Positions 18,141-30,269 of a DNA stretch of 64,000 nucleotides are shown piece after piece (the stretch's first letter is position 1; each line of letters begins with the position of its first letter). The DNA is taken from NCBI GenBank assembly GCA_963727765.1, contig CAVSGZ010000009.1:174301-238300 (forward strand), in the 5' to 3' direction. The notes under the pieces were generated by a model, which saw only the letters and a program-made list of their open reading frames with translations, had not been told where the DNA came from and made no database searches. A program made the position numbers and the translations under genes. This DNA is from FEN-299 sp963727765 (GTDB taxonomy: Bacteria > Acidobacteriota > Vicinamibacteria > Vicinamibacterales > Fen-181).

Positions 18141-19972
18141 GGATCGCCTCACTTGTTGCGGAGGATTCAGGAGTCGGGATTCGGGATTCAGCGGGACGAA
18201 CGCATCGCCTCGGCCCCCGAATCCTGAATCCCGGCCCCGAATCCTGAGCCCTCGTCAGTACCTTCCGTTCCACCGGCTTCCACTGATCGATCACGACCGG
18301 CTTGTACTCGAGCCGCGGCGCCCCGCCGGTGTACCAGGCCAGCGTGTGTTTCAGCCATTTCTCGTCGTCTCGTGTCGGGAAGTCGCGCCGCGCGTGCGCG
18401 CCGCGCGATTCCTCGCGAGCGATGGCGCCGACGATGGTCACCTCCGCCAGGTCGAGCAGGTTGTCGAGCTCGAGCGCGTGGAAGAGGTTCGAGTTGTAGA
18501 GCGCCCCCTTGTCCGGGACCGGCGCCTTCTTGGCCCGCTCGCGTATGCTCCGAACGGCCGACAACCCGTGCTGGAGTTCCTCGCCGGTCCGGAACACGCT
18601 CACGTCTCGGTCCATCGTCGCGCGCAGCTCCCGGCGCAGCTCGTAGAGGTTCTCCGAACCCTGGCGCGCGAGCAGGTCCTTGACGTGCGCCTGTTTGTCC
18701 GCCACCTGGCGCTCCGGGACCGGCGCCGGCGCGCCCAGCGACCCCAGCGCCTTCGCGATTTCCGCGCCCGTGATGCCGCCCCAGGCGAGGCACTCGCCGG
18801 TGGAGTTCGAGCCGAGGCGGTTGGCGCCGTGAAGCGAAACGGCGGAGGCCTCGCCCGCCGCCCACACCCCCGGAATGCGCGTGAGGCCGTCGATGTTGGT
18901 CTCGATCCCGCCCATCGAGTAGTGCGCCACCGGGCGGATCGGGATCATCTGGTTGATCGGGTCGACGCCGATGAACTTGATGCAGACCTCGCGGATGAGC
19001 GGGAGGCGCGTGTTGATCCGCTCGGCCCCAAGGTGCGTGAGGTCGAGATGGATGCAGGGGAGACCATCGGACCCCGGGACCCCGCGGCCCGCCTCGATTT
19101 CGGTCTGCTCGGCTCGCGACACCATGTCGCGCGGGGCCAGTTCCATCTTGCTCGGGGCGTAGCGCTCCATGAAGCGTTCGCCCGCCCCGTTGCGCAGGTA
19201 GCCTCCCTCACCGCGGCAGGCTTCGGTCATCAGGATGCCGTTCGGAACCAGGCCGGTCGGGTGGAACTGGAGGCATTCCATGTCCTCCAGTGGCAGTCCC
19301 GCGCGGTACGCCATCGCCATGCCGTCGCCGGTCACCGTCTCCGAGTAGGTCGTGAAACCGTAGAGACACCCGCCGCCGCCGGTGGCGATGAGCAGCGCCT
19401 TGCCCCGGAGCACGACCGTTTCGCCGCTCGGCGCGTGGATGCCGAGCAGGCCCGCGAACCGGCCTCCCTCGACGAGTAGATCGGTGACGAAGAACTCGTC
19501 GTAGCGTGTGAAGCTCTTGTACCGCAGCAGTTGGTCGTACAGCGTCTGCATCTCGAAGAACCCGGTCTTGTCGGCCGCCAGCGTTGCCCGCGGAAACGAG
19601 TGGCCGCCGAAGGGGCGCTGCGCGATCCGCCCCTGCGCGTCGCGCGTCCACGGGATGCCCCAGTGGTCGAGCCGGCGGATCTCGTCGGGCATCACCGAGA
19701 CGAACCGGCGCACCACGTCCTGGTCGGCGAGGAAGTCGGAATCCCTTGACCGTGTCCCAGGCATGCAGGTCGAGCGAGTCGCCTTCCTCGGTCCGCAGGA
19801 CGGCGGCCGTGCCGCCCTCGGCGCAGACCGAGTGGGCGCGCATCAACTGCACCTTCGACACGATGCCGACATCCACGCGGCCATCCAGGCGGGAGCAGAT
19901 CTCAACGGCGGCGCGCAGGCCGGCGAGTCCGGCGCCAAGAATGAGTACGTCGTGGGTCAGGCTCTGAGCCAT
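18133..19972 (-). CDS. sdhA: Succinate dehydrogenase flavoprotein subunit, frameshifted by one extra base
   Basis: FAD-containing catalytic subunit oxidising succinate to fumarate. From ATG 19972 the N-terminus has GAGLAGLRAAV and the AHSVCAEGGTAA flavinylation-type segment. After HAWDTVKG the frame slips: one extra A at plus-strand 19740-19741 changes an expected GGATCC into GGAATCC. The downstream frame continues with SDFLADQDVV, TGGGGCLYG, and LHGANRLGSNS. The last 35 or so residues (after PVERKVL) are encoded by a heptad array and do not look like SdhA. Repaired length is about 612 residues. Confidence 0.9.
18160..18252. repeat. Inverted heptad arrays inside the 3' end of sdhA
   Basis: Plus strand from about 18163 reads GGATTCA, GGAGTCG, GGATTCG, GGATTCA. 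About 50 bases further the minus strand reads GGATTCG, GGGATTCA and GGATTCG (18207-18247). The opposed arrays could pair. They encode the C-terminal extension of SdhA and end just before the sdhC start, so they may reduce or regulate readthrough between the two genes. Confidence 0.6.
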
Positions 19973-20074
19973 CCGGGCCTCCTTGCACGTCGGAAACGTG
20001 AAGTCCGCGCAACGTCGGCGGAATTGGGACGCGGGTTGAATCTCCCGCGGTGACGTCTTCGACAGGTAGCGCGC

Positions 20075-20103
20075 ATCTTATCGCGCTGCCGACGTCGTTG
20101 CAA
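20075..20103 (-). promoter_or_regulatory. Probable sigma-70 promoter of the sdh operon
   Basis: On the minus strand TTGCAA (20098-20103) and TAAGAT (20075-20080) are separated by exactly 17 bases. The leader to sdhA would be about 95 bases. It faces the long minus-strand gene run. Confidence 0.5.
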
Positions 20104-20257
20104 CCGGCCCGCGATCATCCTCCCGCGATCTCATGAGTCGTCAGGCCAGCACGAGACGCGTGCGATCGAGGAGCCGACTGCCCCAGGATGGTGCAAACTG
20201 CAGAATCGCGCATCTGTGTTGCGGAAACTGCCAGTCGCCACACGCTTTTCAACAGAG

Positions 20258-20279
20258 TTATCCACAGAACCTGTGGAAA
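20258..20279 (+). promoter_or_regulatory. DnaA-box-like site TTATCCACA with partial inverse copy
   Basis: TTATCCACA (20258-20266) matches the DnaA box consensus exactly. TGTGGAAA (20272-20279) resembles its complement with mismatches. The surrounding TTTTCAACAGAGT is relatively A+T-rich for this genome. No other strong boxes were found, and no dnaA, dnaN or gyrB is nearby, so an origin is not claimed. Confidence 0.4.
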
Positions 20280-20370
20280 GCCGACAAGCGTCGCACGGGG
20301 GGCTGACCTAAGATCGTCATTTGGCTCCGTGCCGTGGCGCTTCGCGATCGCACGGCCACGGCAAACGGAG

Positions 20371-20400
20371 TTGCGCCGATCCGTTATTGGGCGATAGCAT
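20371..20400 (+). promoter_or_regulatory. Weak candidate promoter for sucCD
   Basis: TTGCGC (20371-20376) and TAGCAT (20395-20400) with an 18-base spacer, about 40 bases before the sucC ribosome site. Both hexamers are poor matches. Confidence 0.28.
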
Positions 20401-20450
20401 GGCTGAACTTCCACCGTACGGCGATTCCTTCTGACCGAGGGGCACGACTT

Positions 20451-21613
<1,163 letters not shown>

Positions 21614-21614
<1 letters not shown>

Positions 21615-22483
21615 TGGCAGTGCTGCTCGACAAGTCCACCCGGCTCCTCGTCCAGGGGCTCACCGGCCGCGAAGGGACGTTTCACGCCAAGGCGGCGGCC
21701 GCTTACGGCACGACGATCGTCGGAGGCGTGACCCCGGGCAAGGGGGGCACCACCCACGAGGGCTGGCCGATCTTCAATACGGTCCACGAGGCGGCAGTCG
21801 CTACTGGCGCCAACGCCTCGCTCATCTTCGTGCCGCCGGCCGCCGCGGCCGACACGGTCATGGAGGCCGTCGACGCCGGCCTTCCGCTGGTCGTCTGTAT
21901 CACCGAGGGGATCCCGACGCTCGACATGATGCGCGTGGTCACCTTCATGCGCGGCAAGCCGACGAGGCTCATCGGCCCGAACTGCCCCGGCGTGATCTCG
22001 CCGGGCAAGGCCAAGGCCGGCATCATCCCGGGCCACATCTGCCTCGAAGGCCGGGTCGGCATCGTCTCGCGCAGCGGGACGCTGACCTACGAGGCCATCC
22101 AGCAGACCACACGGCTCGGCTACGGCCAGACGACGTGCATCGGGATCGGCGGCGACCCGATCATCGGGACGACGTTCGTCGACGCGCTCCGGCTCTTCAA
22201 CGGCGATAAGGAGACCGAGGCGGTCGTCATGATTGGTGAAATCGGCGGCACGGCCGAGGAGGAGGCCGCCGAGTTCATCCGGCGGGAGTTCACCAAGCCG
22301 GTGGTCAGCTTCATCGCCGGGCAGACGGCACCGCCCGGGCGACGGATGGGGCATGCGGGCGCCATCATCGCCGGCGGGAAGGGGACGGCCGCAGAGAAGA
22401 TGGCCGCGCTCACCGCGGTAGGGGTCAAGGTCGTCAAGAGCCCGGCCGAGATCGGTGCGGCGGTGAAGGCCGTACTGAGGTAG
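21614..22483 (+). CDS. sucD: Succinyl-CoA synthetase alpha subunit
   Basis: CoA-binding and phosphohistidine-bearing subunit. The 289-residue protein begins with LLDKSTRLLVQGLTGREG, has the SRSGTLTYEA loop and the active-site histidine in MGHAGAIIAGGKGTA near residue 242. Full family length. It overlaps sucC by one base. Confidence 0.95.
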
Positions 22484-22493
22484 CGCGGAGGAT

Positions 22494-22520
22494 TTGAGAT
22501 TCAGGATCGGGCGTGGCACC
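22494..22520 (+). repeat. Short degenerate heptad array after sucD
   Basis: Units close to GGATTTG, AGATTCA, GGATCGG follow the sucD stop. Same family as the GGATTCG arrays in sdhA; only about three units and no inverted partner. Confidence 0.4.
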
Positions 22521-22552
22521 GGCCGCCTCAGCATCCGCTTCAGGGACCACAC

Positions 22553-24409
22553 ATGACGCCAGCTGGACTCACCGTGCGCGGCGCGACGGCCGGATCCGCG
22601 GCCTTTCAGGTCGTCAACGATTTCAGCATCCAGGTTGCCACCGTCAACGGTTCGGGGAGCCAGACGGCCAACCTGGTTCTGCTCCGGTCGCTGTTCCAAT
22701 CGGGCATCCCGGTTTCGGGGAAGAACCTCTTCCCGTCGAACATCGCGGGCCTGCCCACATGGTTCACGATCCGGGCGAGCCGCCACGGGTACATCGGGCG
22801 GAAGCAGGGGATCGACATCCTCGTGGCGATGAACCCCGAGACGGCTCGCGAGGACGTGCTCGGCCTCGAGTCCGGCGCTGTCGTCGTCTACGATGAACCG
22901 CTGCAGCTCGGCGCCCTGCGCGACGACCTGATCTTCTACCCGGTGCCGTTCGACAAGCTGGTGGCCCCGGTCTGTCCCGACGCCAAGCTGCGCAAGCTGG
23001 TGCGGAACATGATCTACGACGGCGTGCTCTCGCGCCTGCTCGGCATCGAGCTGGCCGAGATGGAACAGGCCCTGGCCAAGCAACTGGGGAAGAAGCCGAA
23101 GGCGTTGGCGCTCAACCAGGCGGCGCTTCGGGCCGGGTCCGAGTACGCCGCAAGCAGCTTGGAGAAGCGCGACCCGTTTGCCACCGAGCGCATGGACGCC
23201 ACCTCAAGCCTGATTCTCGTCGACGGCAATGCGGCGGCCGCCATCGGGGCCATGATGGCGGGCGTGACGGTGGTGACCTGGTACCCGATCACCCCGTCCT
23301 CCTCCGTGTGCGAGACGCTGGCCGCCTATATGCGGAAGTACCGCATGGACCCGGACAGTGGGAAGGCCACGTTCGCGATCGTGCAGGCGGAGGACGAGTT
23401 GAGCGCCCTCGGCATGGCCCTCGGCGCCGGATGGATGGGGGCGCGGTCGATGACGGCCACCTCGGGCCCCGGCATCTCCTTGATGGCGGAGTTCACCGGC
23501 CTCGGCTACTACGCCGAGGTGCCGGCCGTGATCTTCGACATCCAGCGCGCAGGGCCGTCGACGGGCCTGCCGACGCGGACGGCGCAGGGCGATATCCTGT
23601 CCACCGCGTTCCTCTCGCACGGGGACACCAGGCACCCGATGTTCCTCCCGTCCTCGCCGCTGGAGGTGTACGAGATGGCGATCGCGGCGTTCGATCTGGC
23701 CGAGCGCCTGCAGACTCCGGTGTTCGTGATGAGCGACCTGGACCTCGGGATGAACACCTGGATGTCGGAGCAGTTTCCGTATCCGGAGGCGCCGCTCGAC
23801 CGAGGGAAGCGTCTGACGCCGGAGAAGCTGCGCGAACTGGGGGAGTGGGGGCGCTACCGTGACGTCGACGGCGACGGGATCCCCTATCGCACGGTGCCCG
23901 GCGACGGGCTGCCGTCGTATTTCTGCCGCGGGTCCGGCCACAACGATCGCGCGCAGTACAGCGAGCGTCCCGGCGACTACACCGCCACCCTCGACCGGCT
24001 CGACCGGAAGTTCCAGCAGGCGCGAGCGCTGATGCCACCGGCGGTGGCCGACAGGGTGGAGGGGACGCGTGTCGGCCTCATCGGCTACGGCACCAGCCAC
24101 TGGGCGATTGTCGAGAGCCGGGACCAGCTTCGCGAGGAGGCCGGCCTCGACACCTCGTACCTGCGGCTGCGTGCGTTCCCGTTCGACGCCGGGCTCCAGC
24201 CCTTCATCGCGGCGCACGACCGGGTCTATGTCATCGAGCAGAACCGCGACGGGCAGATGGCGTCGCTCGTGAGGCTGGACATCGGGGCGGCGCTCGCGCC
24301 GAGGCTGCGCACGGTCCGGCACTACGACGGGCTGCCGATCGACGCGAGGGCGATCACCGACGAGATCCTGCGGCAGGAGGCCGCGTCCACGGGGGAGGCA
24401 CAGCGATGA
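22553..24409 (+). CDS. korA: 2-oxoacid:ferredoxin oxidoreductase, fused gamma-alpha subunit (KorA type)
   Basis: With KorB oxidatively decarboxylates a 2-oxoacid, most likely 2-oxoglutarate, to the CoA thioester, reducing ferredoxin. The 618-residue chain has an N-terminal gamma domain (about 1-185), then the alpha pyrimidine-binding domain with TWYPITPSSSVCE (about 240) and a C-terminal transketolase-like domain (about 490-600). Next to sucCD, which suggests the 2-oxoglutarate-to-succinate branch of the TCA cycle runs through ferredoxin here. Stop overlaps korB by four bases. Confidence 0.9.
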   Translation: MTPAGLTVRGATAGSAAFQVVNDFSIQVATVNGSGSQTANLVLLRSLFQSGIPVSGKNLFPSNIAGLPTWFTIRASRHGYIGRKQGIDILVAMNPETAREDVLGLESGAVVVYDEPLQLGALRDDLIFYPVPFDKLVAPVCPDAKLRKLVRNMIYDGVLSRLLGIELAEMEQALAKQLGKKPKALALNQAALRAGSEYAASSLEKRDPFATERMDATSSLILVDGNAAAAIGAMMAGVTVVTWYPITPSSSVCETLAAYMRKYRMDPDSGKATFAIVQAEDELSALGMALGAGWMGARSMTATSGPGISLMAEFTGLGYYAEVPAVIFDIQRAGPSTGLPTRTAQGDILSTAFLSHGDTRHPMFLPSSPLEVYEMAIAAFDLAERLQTPVFVMSDLDLGMNTWMSEQFPYPEAPLDRGKRLTPEKLRELGEWGRYRDVDGDGIPYRTVPGDGLPSYFCRGSGHNDRAQYSERPGDYTATLDRLDRKFQQARALMPPAVADRVEGTRVGLIGYGTSHWAIVESRDQLREEAGLDTSYLRLRAFPFDAGLQPFIAAHDRVYVIEQNRDGQMASLVRLDIGAALAPRLRTVRHYDGLPIDARAITDEILRQEAASTGEAQR

Positions 24410-25455
24410 CGACCTCTGCCAGTCCGGCGCCCCTTGGGCGCAAAGTGAACCGGATCGGTCTCGAGATGGCCGCCTACCGGGGCAGCAAGAGCACGCTGTG
24501 CGCCGGCTGCGGGCACAACGCCATTTCCGAGCGCCTCGTGGAGGCGTGCTACGAGATGGGCGTCGAGAGCGACCGGGTGATCAAGCTGTCCGGGATCGGC
24601 TGTTCGAGCAAGAGCCCGGCCTACTTCCTCGGCCAGGCGCACGGCTTCAACTCCGTCCACGGGCGGATGCCGTCGGTGGCGACCGGGGCGATGCTGGCCA
24701 ACCGGACCCTGCAGGCCATCGGCGTCAGCGGCGACGGCGACACGGGGGCGATCGGCATCGGCCAGTTCGTCCACCTGATGCGGCGCAACGTCCCGCTGAT
24801 CTACATCGTCGAGAACAACGGCTGCTACGGCCTGACCAAGGGGCAGCTGTCGCCGACCGCCGACCTCGGGTCGACGCTCAAGAACGGCGTGGTGAACGAC
24901 CTGCCGCCGATCGACCTGTGCGCGCTCGCGATGGACCTGGGGGCGAGCTTCGTGGCCCGGTCGTTCTCGGGCGACAAGAAACAGATGCTCTCGCTGCTCA
25001 AGGCGGCCATCGCGCACCGCGGCACGGCGATGCTCGACATCCTGTCGCCGTGCGTCACCTTCAACGACCACGAGGGGTCGACCAAGAGTTACTCCTACGT
25101 GAAGGACCACGAGGAGCCGCTCGAGGAGATCAGCTTCGTCCCCTTCTTCGAGGACATTTCGATCGACTACGAGCCCGGCACCGTGCGGGAGGTGCGGCTG
25201 CACGACGGGTCGACGCTGATGCTCAAGAAGCTGGCCGGCGACTACGACCCCACCAACAAGGGCATGGCGCGCCGGGTGATCCACGAGTCGGCGGCGCGCG
25301 GCGAGTTCGCCACCGGCCTGATCTACGTCGAGCCCAACCGGCCGGATTTCCTGACCCTGCTCAACCTCGTGGACCAGCCCCTCTCCGAACTGCCGGAGCA
25401 GAAGACGCGCCCCTCGCGCGAGGCGCTGGCGGCGATCAACCAGGCGCTCGGCTGA
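24406..25455 (+). CDS. korB: 2-oxoacid:ferredoxin oxidoreductase beta subunit (KorB)
   Basis: Thiamine-pyrophosphate-binding subunit. The 349-residue protein has CAGCGHN (cluster ligands), GIGCSSKSP, VSGDGDTGAIG (TPP/Mg motif) and the ENNGCYGLTKGQ loop typical of KorB. Overlaps korA by ATGA. No separate ferredoxin or delta subunit gene follows. Confidence 0.92.
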   Translation: MTTSASPAPLGRKVNRIGLEMAAYRGSKSTLCAGCGHNAISERLVEACYEMGVESDRVIKLSGIGCSSKSPAYFLGQAHGFNSVHGRMPSVATGAMLANRTLQAIGVSGDGDTGAIGIGQFVHLMRRNVPLIYIVENNGCYGLTKGQLSPTADLGSTLKNGVVNDLPPIDLCALAMDLGASFVARSFSGDKKQMLSLLKAAIAHRGTAMLDILSPCVTFNDHEGSTKSYSYVKDHEEPLEEISFVPFFEDISIDYEPGTVREVRLHDGSTLMLKKLAGDYDPTNKGMARRVIHESAARGEFATGLIYVEPNRPDFLTLLNLVDQPLSELPEQKTRPSREALAAINQALG

Positions 25456-25486
25456 CCCCGCGCGGCGAGCAGCACGGCCGGGCTGG

Positions 25487-25492
25487 TATACA
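25487..25492 (+). promoter_or_regulatory. -10-like TATACA very close to the ndk start
   Basis: TATACA ends 12 bases before the ndk ATG, so a transcript starting there would have a leader of only a few bases. No good -35 is visible and no ribosome site precedes ndk. Leaderless expression is possible but unproven. Confidence 0.3.
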
Positions 25493-25504
25493 ATTGATGG
25501 CTCC

Positions 25505-25918
25505 ATGGAACGAACATTTGGCATCATCAAGCCCGACGCCGTCGGCCGACACCTCGTCGGGTCGATCGTCGCCCGTATCGAGCAAGCCGGCTTCCGGATC
25601 CGGGCCATGCGCCTGGCGCACCTGACCAAGAAGGAAGCCGAGGGTTTCTACGTCGTCCATCGCGACAAGCCGTTCTTCGGCAGCCTGACCGACTTCATGT
25701 CGTCCGGCCCAGTCGTGCTCATGGTGCTCGAGGCGCCCGGCGCCATCGCCAAGTGGCGCGACCTGATGGGCTCAACCGACCCCGGCAAGGCGGCGGCGGG
25801 CACGCTGCGGCGGGAGTTCGGCACGTCGATCGAGAAGAACGCCACGCATGGCTCGGACGCGCCGGAGACGGCCGCGTATGAAATCGGGTATTTCTTCCGG
25901 GGCATGGACCTGATCTGA
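25505..25918 (+). CDS. ndk: Nucleoside diphosphate kinase
   Basis: Transfers phosphate from ATP to nucleoside diphosphates through a phosphohistidine. The 137-residue protein has ERTFGIIKPDAVG at the start, FFGSLTDFMSSGPVV, and the active-site histidine in NATHGSDAPE near residue 117. Normal length and complete. The ATG has no visible Shine-Dalgarno sequence. Confidence 0.96.
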   Translation: MERTFGIIKPDAVGRHLVGSIVARIEQAGFRIRAMRLAHLTKKEAEGFYVVHRDKPFFGSLTDFMSSGPVVLMVLEAPGAIAKWRDLMGSTDPGKAAAGTLRREFGTSIEKNATHGSDAPETAAYEIGYFFRGMDLI

Positions 25919-25939
25919 GCGCCGGGGGGATGGGCGGGG

Positions 25940-26134
25940 ATGGGCAAGCTGCTGGTGATCGTCGGGCTCGCGATCGCGGCCGTCGGAGCCGCCATGTGGC
26001 TTGGCTTGCCGCTGGGCCGCCTGCCCGGCGACATCGTGGTTCGTCGCGGCGCGTTCACGTTTGCCTTTCCTTTGACGACGTGCGTCCTGCTCAGCGTCGT
26101 CCTCACGCTGCTGCTCGCGCTGCTGCGGCGCTGA
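25940..26134 (+). CDS. Small membrane protein, DUF2905 family
   Basis: A 64-residue protein with two membrane helices (about 3-22 and 41-60) joined by a loop containing LPGDIVVRRG, the conserved signature of DUF2905. GGGGGGATGG-type purine-rich sequence precedes the ATG. Function unknown in the family. It sits between ndk and hisS. Confidence 0.75.
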   Translation: MGKLLVIVGLAIAAVGAAMWLGLPLGRLPGDIVVRRGAFTFAFPLTTCVLLSVVLTLLLALLRR

Positions 26135-26172
26135 GGGACCCGCGCCGGGCTCCGGACACTGGAACTCACGCC

Positions 26173-27423
26173 ATGATTGCAGCCATCCGAGGGACGCAGG
26201 ACATCCTGCCTGGCACGGTCGAGAAGTGGCAGTTCGTCGAGTCGACCGCCTGCCGCGTCTTCGAGCGTTACGGATACGCGGAGATCCGGACGCCCGTCAT
26301 CGAGCGCGAGGAACTGTTCGCCAAGGGCACCGGTGAAACGACGGACATCGTCCAGAAGGAGATGTACGCGTTCACCGACAAGGACGGTGAGCGGATCACG
26401 CTGCGCCCCGAGGCGACGCCCAGCCTGGTGCGCGCCTTCGTCGAGCACTCGCTCGAGCAGGGCATGGCGGTGCCGAAGATCTACACCATCGGCCCCATGT
26501 TCCGCCGCGAACGGCCGCAGAAGGGTCGGTTCCGCCAGTTCCACCAGCTCGACGTCGAGGTGTTCGGCGTCAAGGACCCGTCGGTGGATGGGGAAGTGAT
26601 CGACGTGGCGTGGACGCTCATCCGCGAACTCGGCATCACAGGCGTCGAGCTGGCCGTGAACTCGGTCGGCTGCCCGGAGTGCCGCCCGGCGTTCTCCGCG
26701 GCCCTCGTTGCCGCGCTGGGCGGGGACGTCGATCGGTTGTGCGGCGACTGCCAGCGGCGCGCCGCGACCAACCCCCTGCGGATTTTCGACTGCAAGGTGC
26801 CGGCCGACCAGCCGATCATCGATGCGCTCCCGCACACGGTGGACTACCTGTGCGACCAGTGCCGGGCGCATTTCGCGGCCGTGCGACGCTACCTGGACCT
26901 GTTCGGGATTCCCTACACCCTCTCGCACCGGCTGGTCCGCGGCCTCGACTATTACACGCGCACGACGTTCGAGGTGGCGGCCGGCCAGATCGGCGCGCAG
27001 AACGCGCTGCTCGGCGGCGGGCGCTACGACGGCCTAGTCCAGAAGCTCGGCGGCCCGGACCGCGTCGGAATCGGATTTGCCGCCGGCATCGAGCGACTGG
27101 TGCTCGCGCTGCCGGAGACGCTGGGGCTGAGAGAGATGCGGCCGGACGTGTTCGTCGCGGCGCTCGGGGAGGCGGCCCGGGAGGCCTCGCTCGCCCTGCT
27201 GCGCGACCTGCGCCGCGCCGGTGTCAACGCCCAGATCGAGTACCAGGGCCGGTCGCTCAAGTCGCAGATGAAGAAGGCCGACCGCCTCAAAGCGCCGCTC
27301 GTCTTCATCCTCGGCGACGACGAGCTGGCGCGCGGCGAGGTGACGGTCCGCCGAATGGCGTCGTCCGCCCAGGAGTCGATTGCGCTCGGCGGCGCCGTCG
27401 AGTTCGTGAAGGCCAACAGGTGA
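26173..27423 (+). CDS. hisS: Histidyl-tRNA synthetase
   Basis: Class II synthetase charging tRNA-His. The 416-residue protein shows the IRGTQDILP start, the RPEATPS motif, motif 2 FRRERPQKGRFRQFHQ, the histidine-binding VRGLDYYTRT, motif 3 GGGRYDGL with FAAGIERL, and a C-terminal anticodon domain (about 325-416). ATG 26173 fits the family N-terminus. Three bases separate its stop from aspS. Confidence 0.96.
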   Translation: MIAAIRGTQDILPGTVEKWQFVESTACRVFERYGYAEIRTPVIEREELFAKGTGETTDIVQKEMYAFTDKDGERITLRPEATPSLVRAFVEHSLEQGMAVPKIYTIGPMFRRERPQKGRFRQFHQLDVEVFGVKDPSVDGEVIDVAWTLIRELGITGVELAVNSVGCPECRPAFSAALVAALGGDVDRLCGDCQRRAATNPLRIFDCKVPADQPIIDALPHTVDYLCDQCRAHFAAVRRYLDLFGIPYTLSHRLVRGLDYYTRTTFEVAAGQIGAQNALLGGGRYDGLVQKLGGPDRVGIGFAAGIERLVLALPETLGLREMRPDVFVAALGEAAREASLALLRDLRRAGVNAQIEYQGRSLKSQMKKADRLKAPLVFILGDDELARGEVTVRRMASSAQESIALGGAVEFVKANR

Positions 27424-27426
27424 CCT

Positions 27427-29201
<1,775 letters not shown>

Positions 29202-29205
<4 letters not shown>

Positions 29206-29231
29206 CCGGGCCGGCGGGCGCGTGGTACGAT
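29202..29231 (+). promoter_or_regulatory. Candidate sigma-70 promoter of the phoH-ppdK block
   Basis: TTGACC (29202-29207) and TACGAT (29226-29231) with an 18-base spacer, overlapping the aspS stop and 55 bases ahead of phoH. The -35 is a good match. Confidence 0.45.
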
Positions 29232-29286
29232 TGGTCTTCTAAGTATTTGTTACGGAAGAAGATACGCGCAGCCACTCGGGCCTTAG

Positions 29287-30267
29287 ATGAGAAAGATCGC
29301 CGTCCCTGACGAGGGGATTGAAACGCTGTTCGGATCCTTCGACGAGAACCTCCGCTTCCTCGAGTCCTTTCTAGGCGTTCACATTCGCACGCAGGGCCAG
29401 GCCCTGCTGGTCGACGGCGACGAGGCCGGTGCCGAGAAGGTCGAACGGGTGGTCTCGGCCCTGGCGTCGCTCGTGCGCGAGGGTTATCGCCTGGCGAACG
29501 GCGACGTGAAACTGGCCGCGCAACTCCTTTCCGACGACGCTGGCGTGGACCTGCGGGAGTACTTCGTCAAGGGCGCGCAGCCCAGAGCGGTCGGCAAGCG
29601 CCAGGTCCTGCCCAAGAGCGTCAATCAGCGGCGCTACCTCGACGCCATCGAGCGGCACGACATCGTGTTCGGGATCGGCCCGGCCGGCACGGGAAAGACC
29701 TACCTGGCCATGGCCGAGGCCGTGTCGTTCCTGCTCGCCAAGAAAGTGTCGCGCATCATCCTGGCGCGGCCCGCGGTCGAGGCCGGGGAGAAGCTGGGCT
29801 TCCTCCCGGGCGACCTGCAGGAGAAGGTGAATCCGTATCTGCGGCCGCTCTACGACGCGCTCTACGACATGCTCGAAGTCGAGCGCGTCGAGCGGCTGCT
29901 CGACCGGGGGACGATAGAGATCGCCCCGATTGCCTTCATGCGCGGGCGGACGCTGAACGACTCGTTCGTGATTCTCGACGAGGCGCAGAACACGACTTCC
30001 GAGCAGATGAAGATGTTCCTCACGCGGCTCGGGTTCGGGTCCAAGGCGGTCGTCACCGGCGACATCACCCAGATCGACCTGCCGACGGGACGCACCTCGG
30101 GCCTCATCGAGGCGATGAAGGTCGTGTCGAACATCGAGGGAATTTCGTTCGTGTACTTCGACGATCGCGACGTCGTGCGCCACAAGCTCGTGCAGCAGAT
30201 CGTAAAGGCCTACGAGAGCTACTCGAACGGCGGCGGGGCGCCGCGCCGCCCCCAGCAGGGCACGTAG
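29287..30267 (+). CDS. ybeZ: PhoH-family ATPase (PhoH-like protein YbeZ)
   Basis: Predicted RNA-associated P-loop ATPase that partners YbeY in rRNA maturation. The 326-residue protein has an N-terminal KH-like segment (about 15-75), Walker A GPAGTGKT (about residue 135), the LARPAVEAGEKLGFLPGD loop and Walker B VILDEAQNT. ybeY follows after two bases, the conserved pairing. Confidence 0.92.
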   Translation: MRKIAVPDEGIETLFGSFDENLRFLESFLGVHIRTQGQALLVDGDEAGAEKVERVVSALASLVREGYRLANGDVKLAAQLLSDDAGVDLREYFVKGAQPRAVGKRQVLPKSVNQRRYLDAIERHDIVFGIGPAGTGKTYLAMAEAVSFLLAKKVSRIILARPAVEAGEKLGFLPGDLQEKVNPYLRPLYDALYDMLEVERVERLLDRGTIEIAPIAFMRGRTLNDSFVILDEAQNTTSEQMKMFLTRLGFGSKAVVTGDITQIDLPTGRTSGLIEAMKVVSNIEGISFVYFDDRDVVRHKLVQQIVKAYESYSNGGGAPRRPQQGT

Positions 30268-30269
30268 GC

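Larger units (their letters stand above)
19973..20450. other. 478-base divergent intergenic region between sdhA and sucC
   Basis: The only gap longer than 300 bases. It holds a plausible sdhA promoter, a DnaA-box-like TTATCCACA with a nearby partial inverse copy, and a weak sucC promoter, listed separately. No convincing gene, tRNA or riboswitch fold was seen. Confidence 0.7.

Noticed and set aside
20240..20290. Chromosomal replication origin
   Set aside because: Only one good DnaA box and one poor one, with no dnaA, dnaN, gyrB or AT-rich unwinding element; kept only as a single binding-site candidate.
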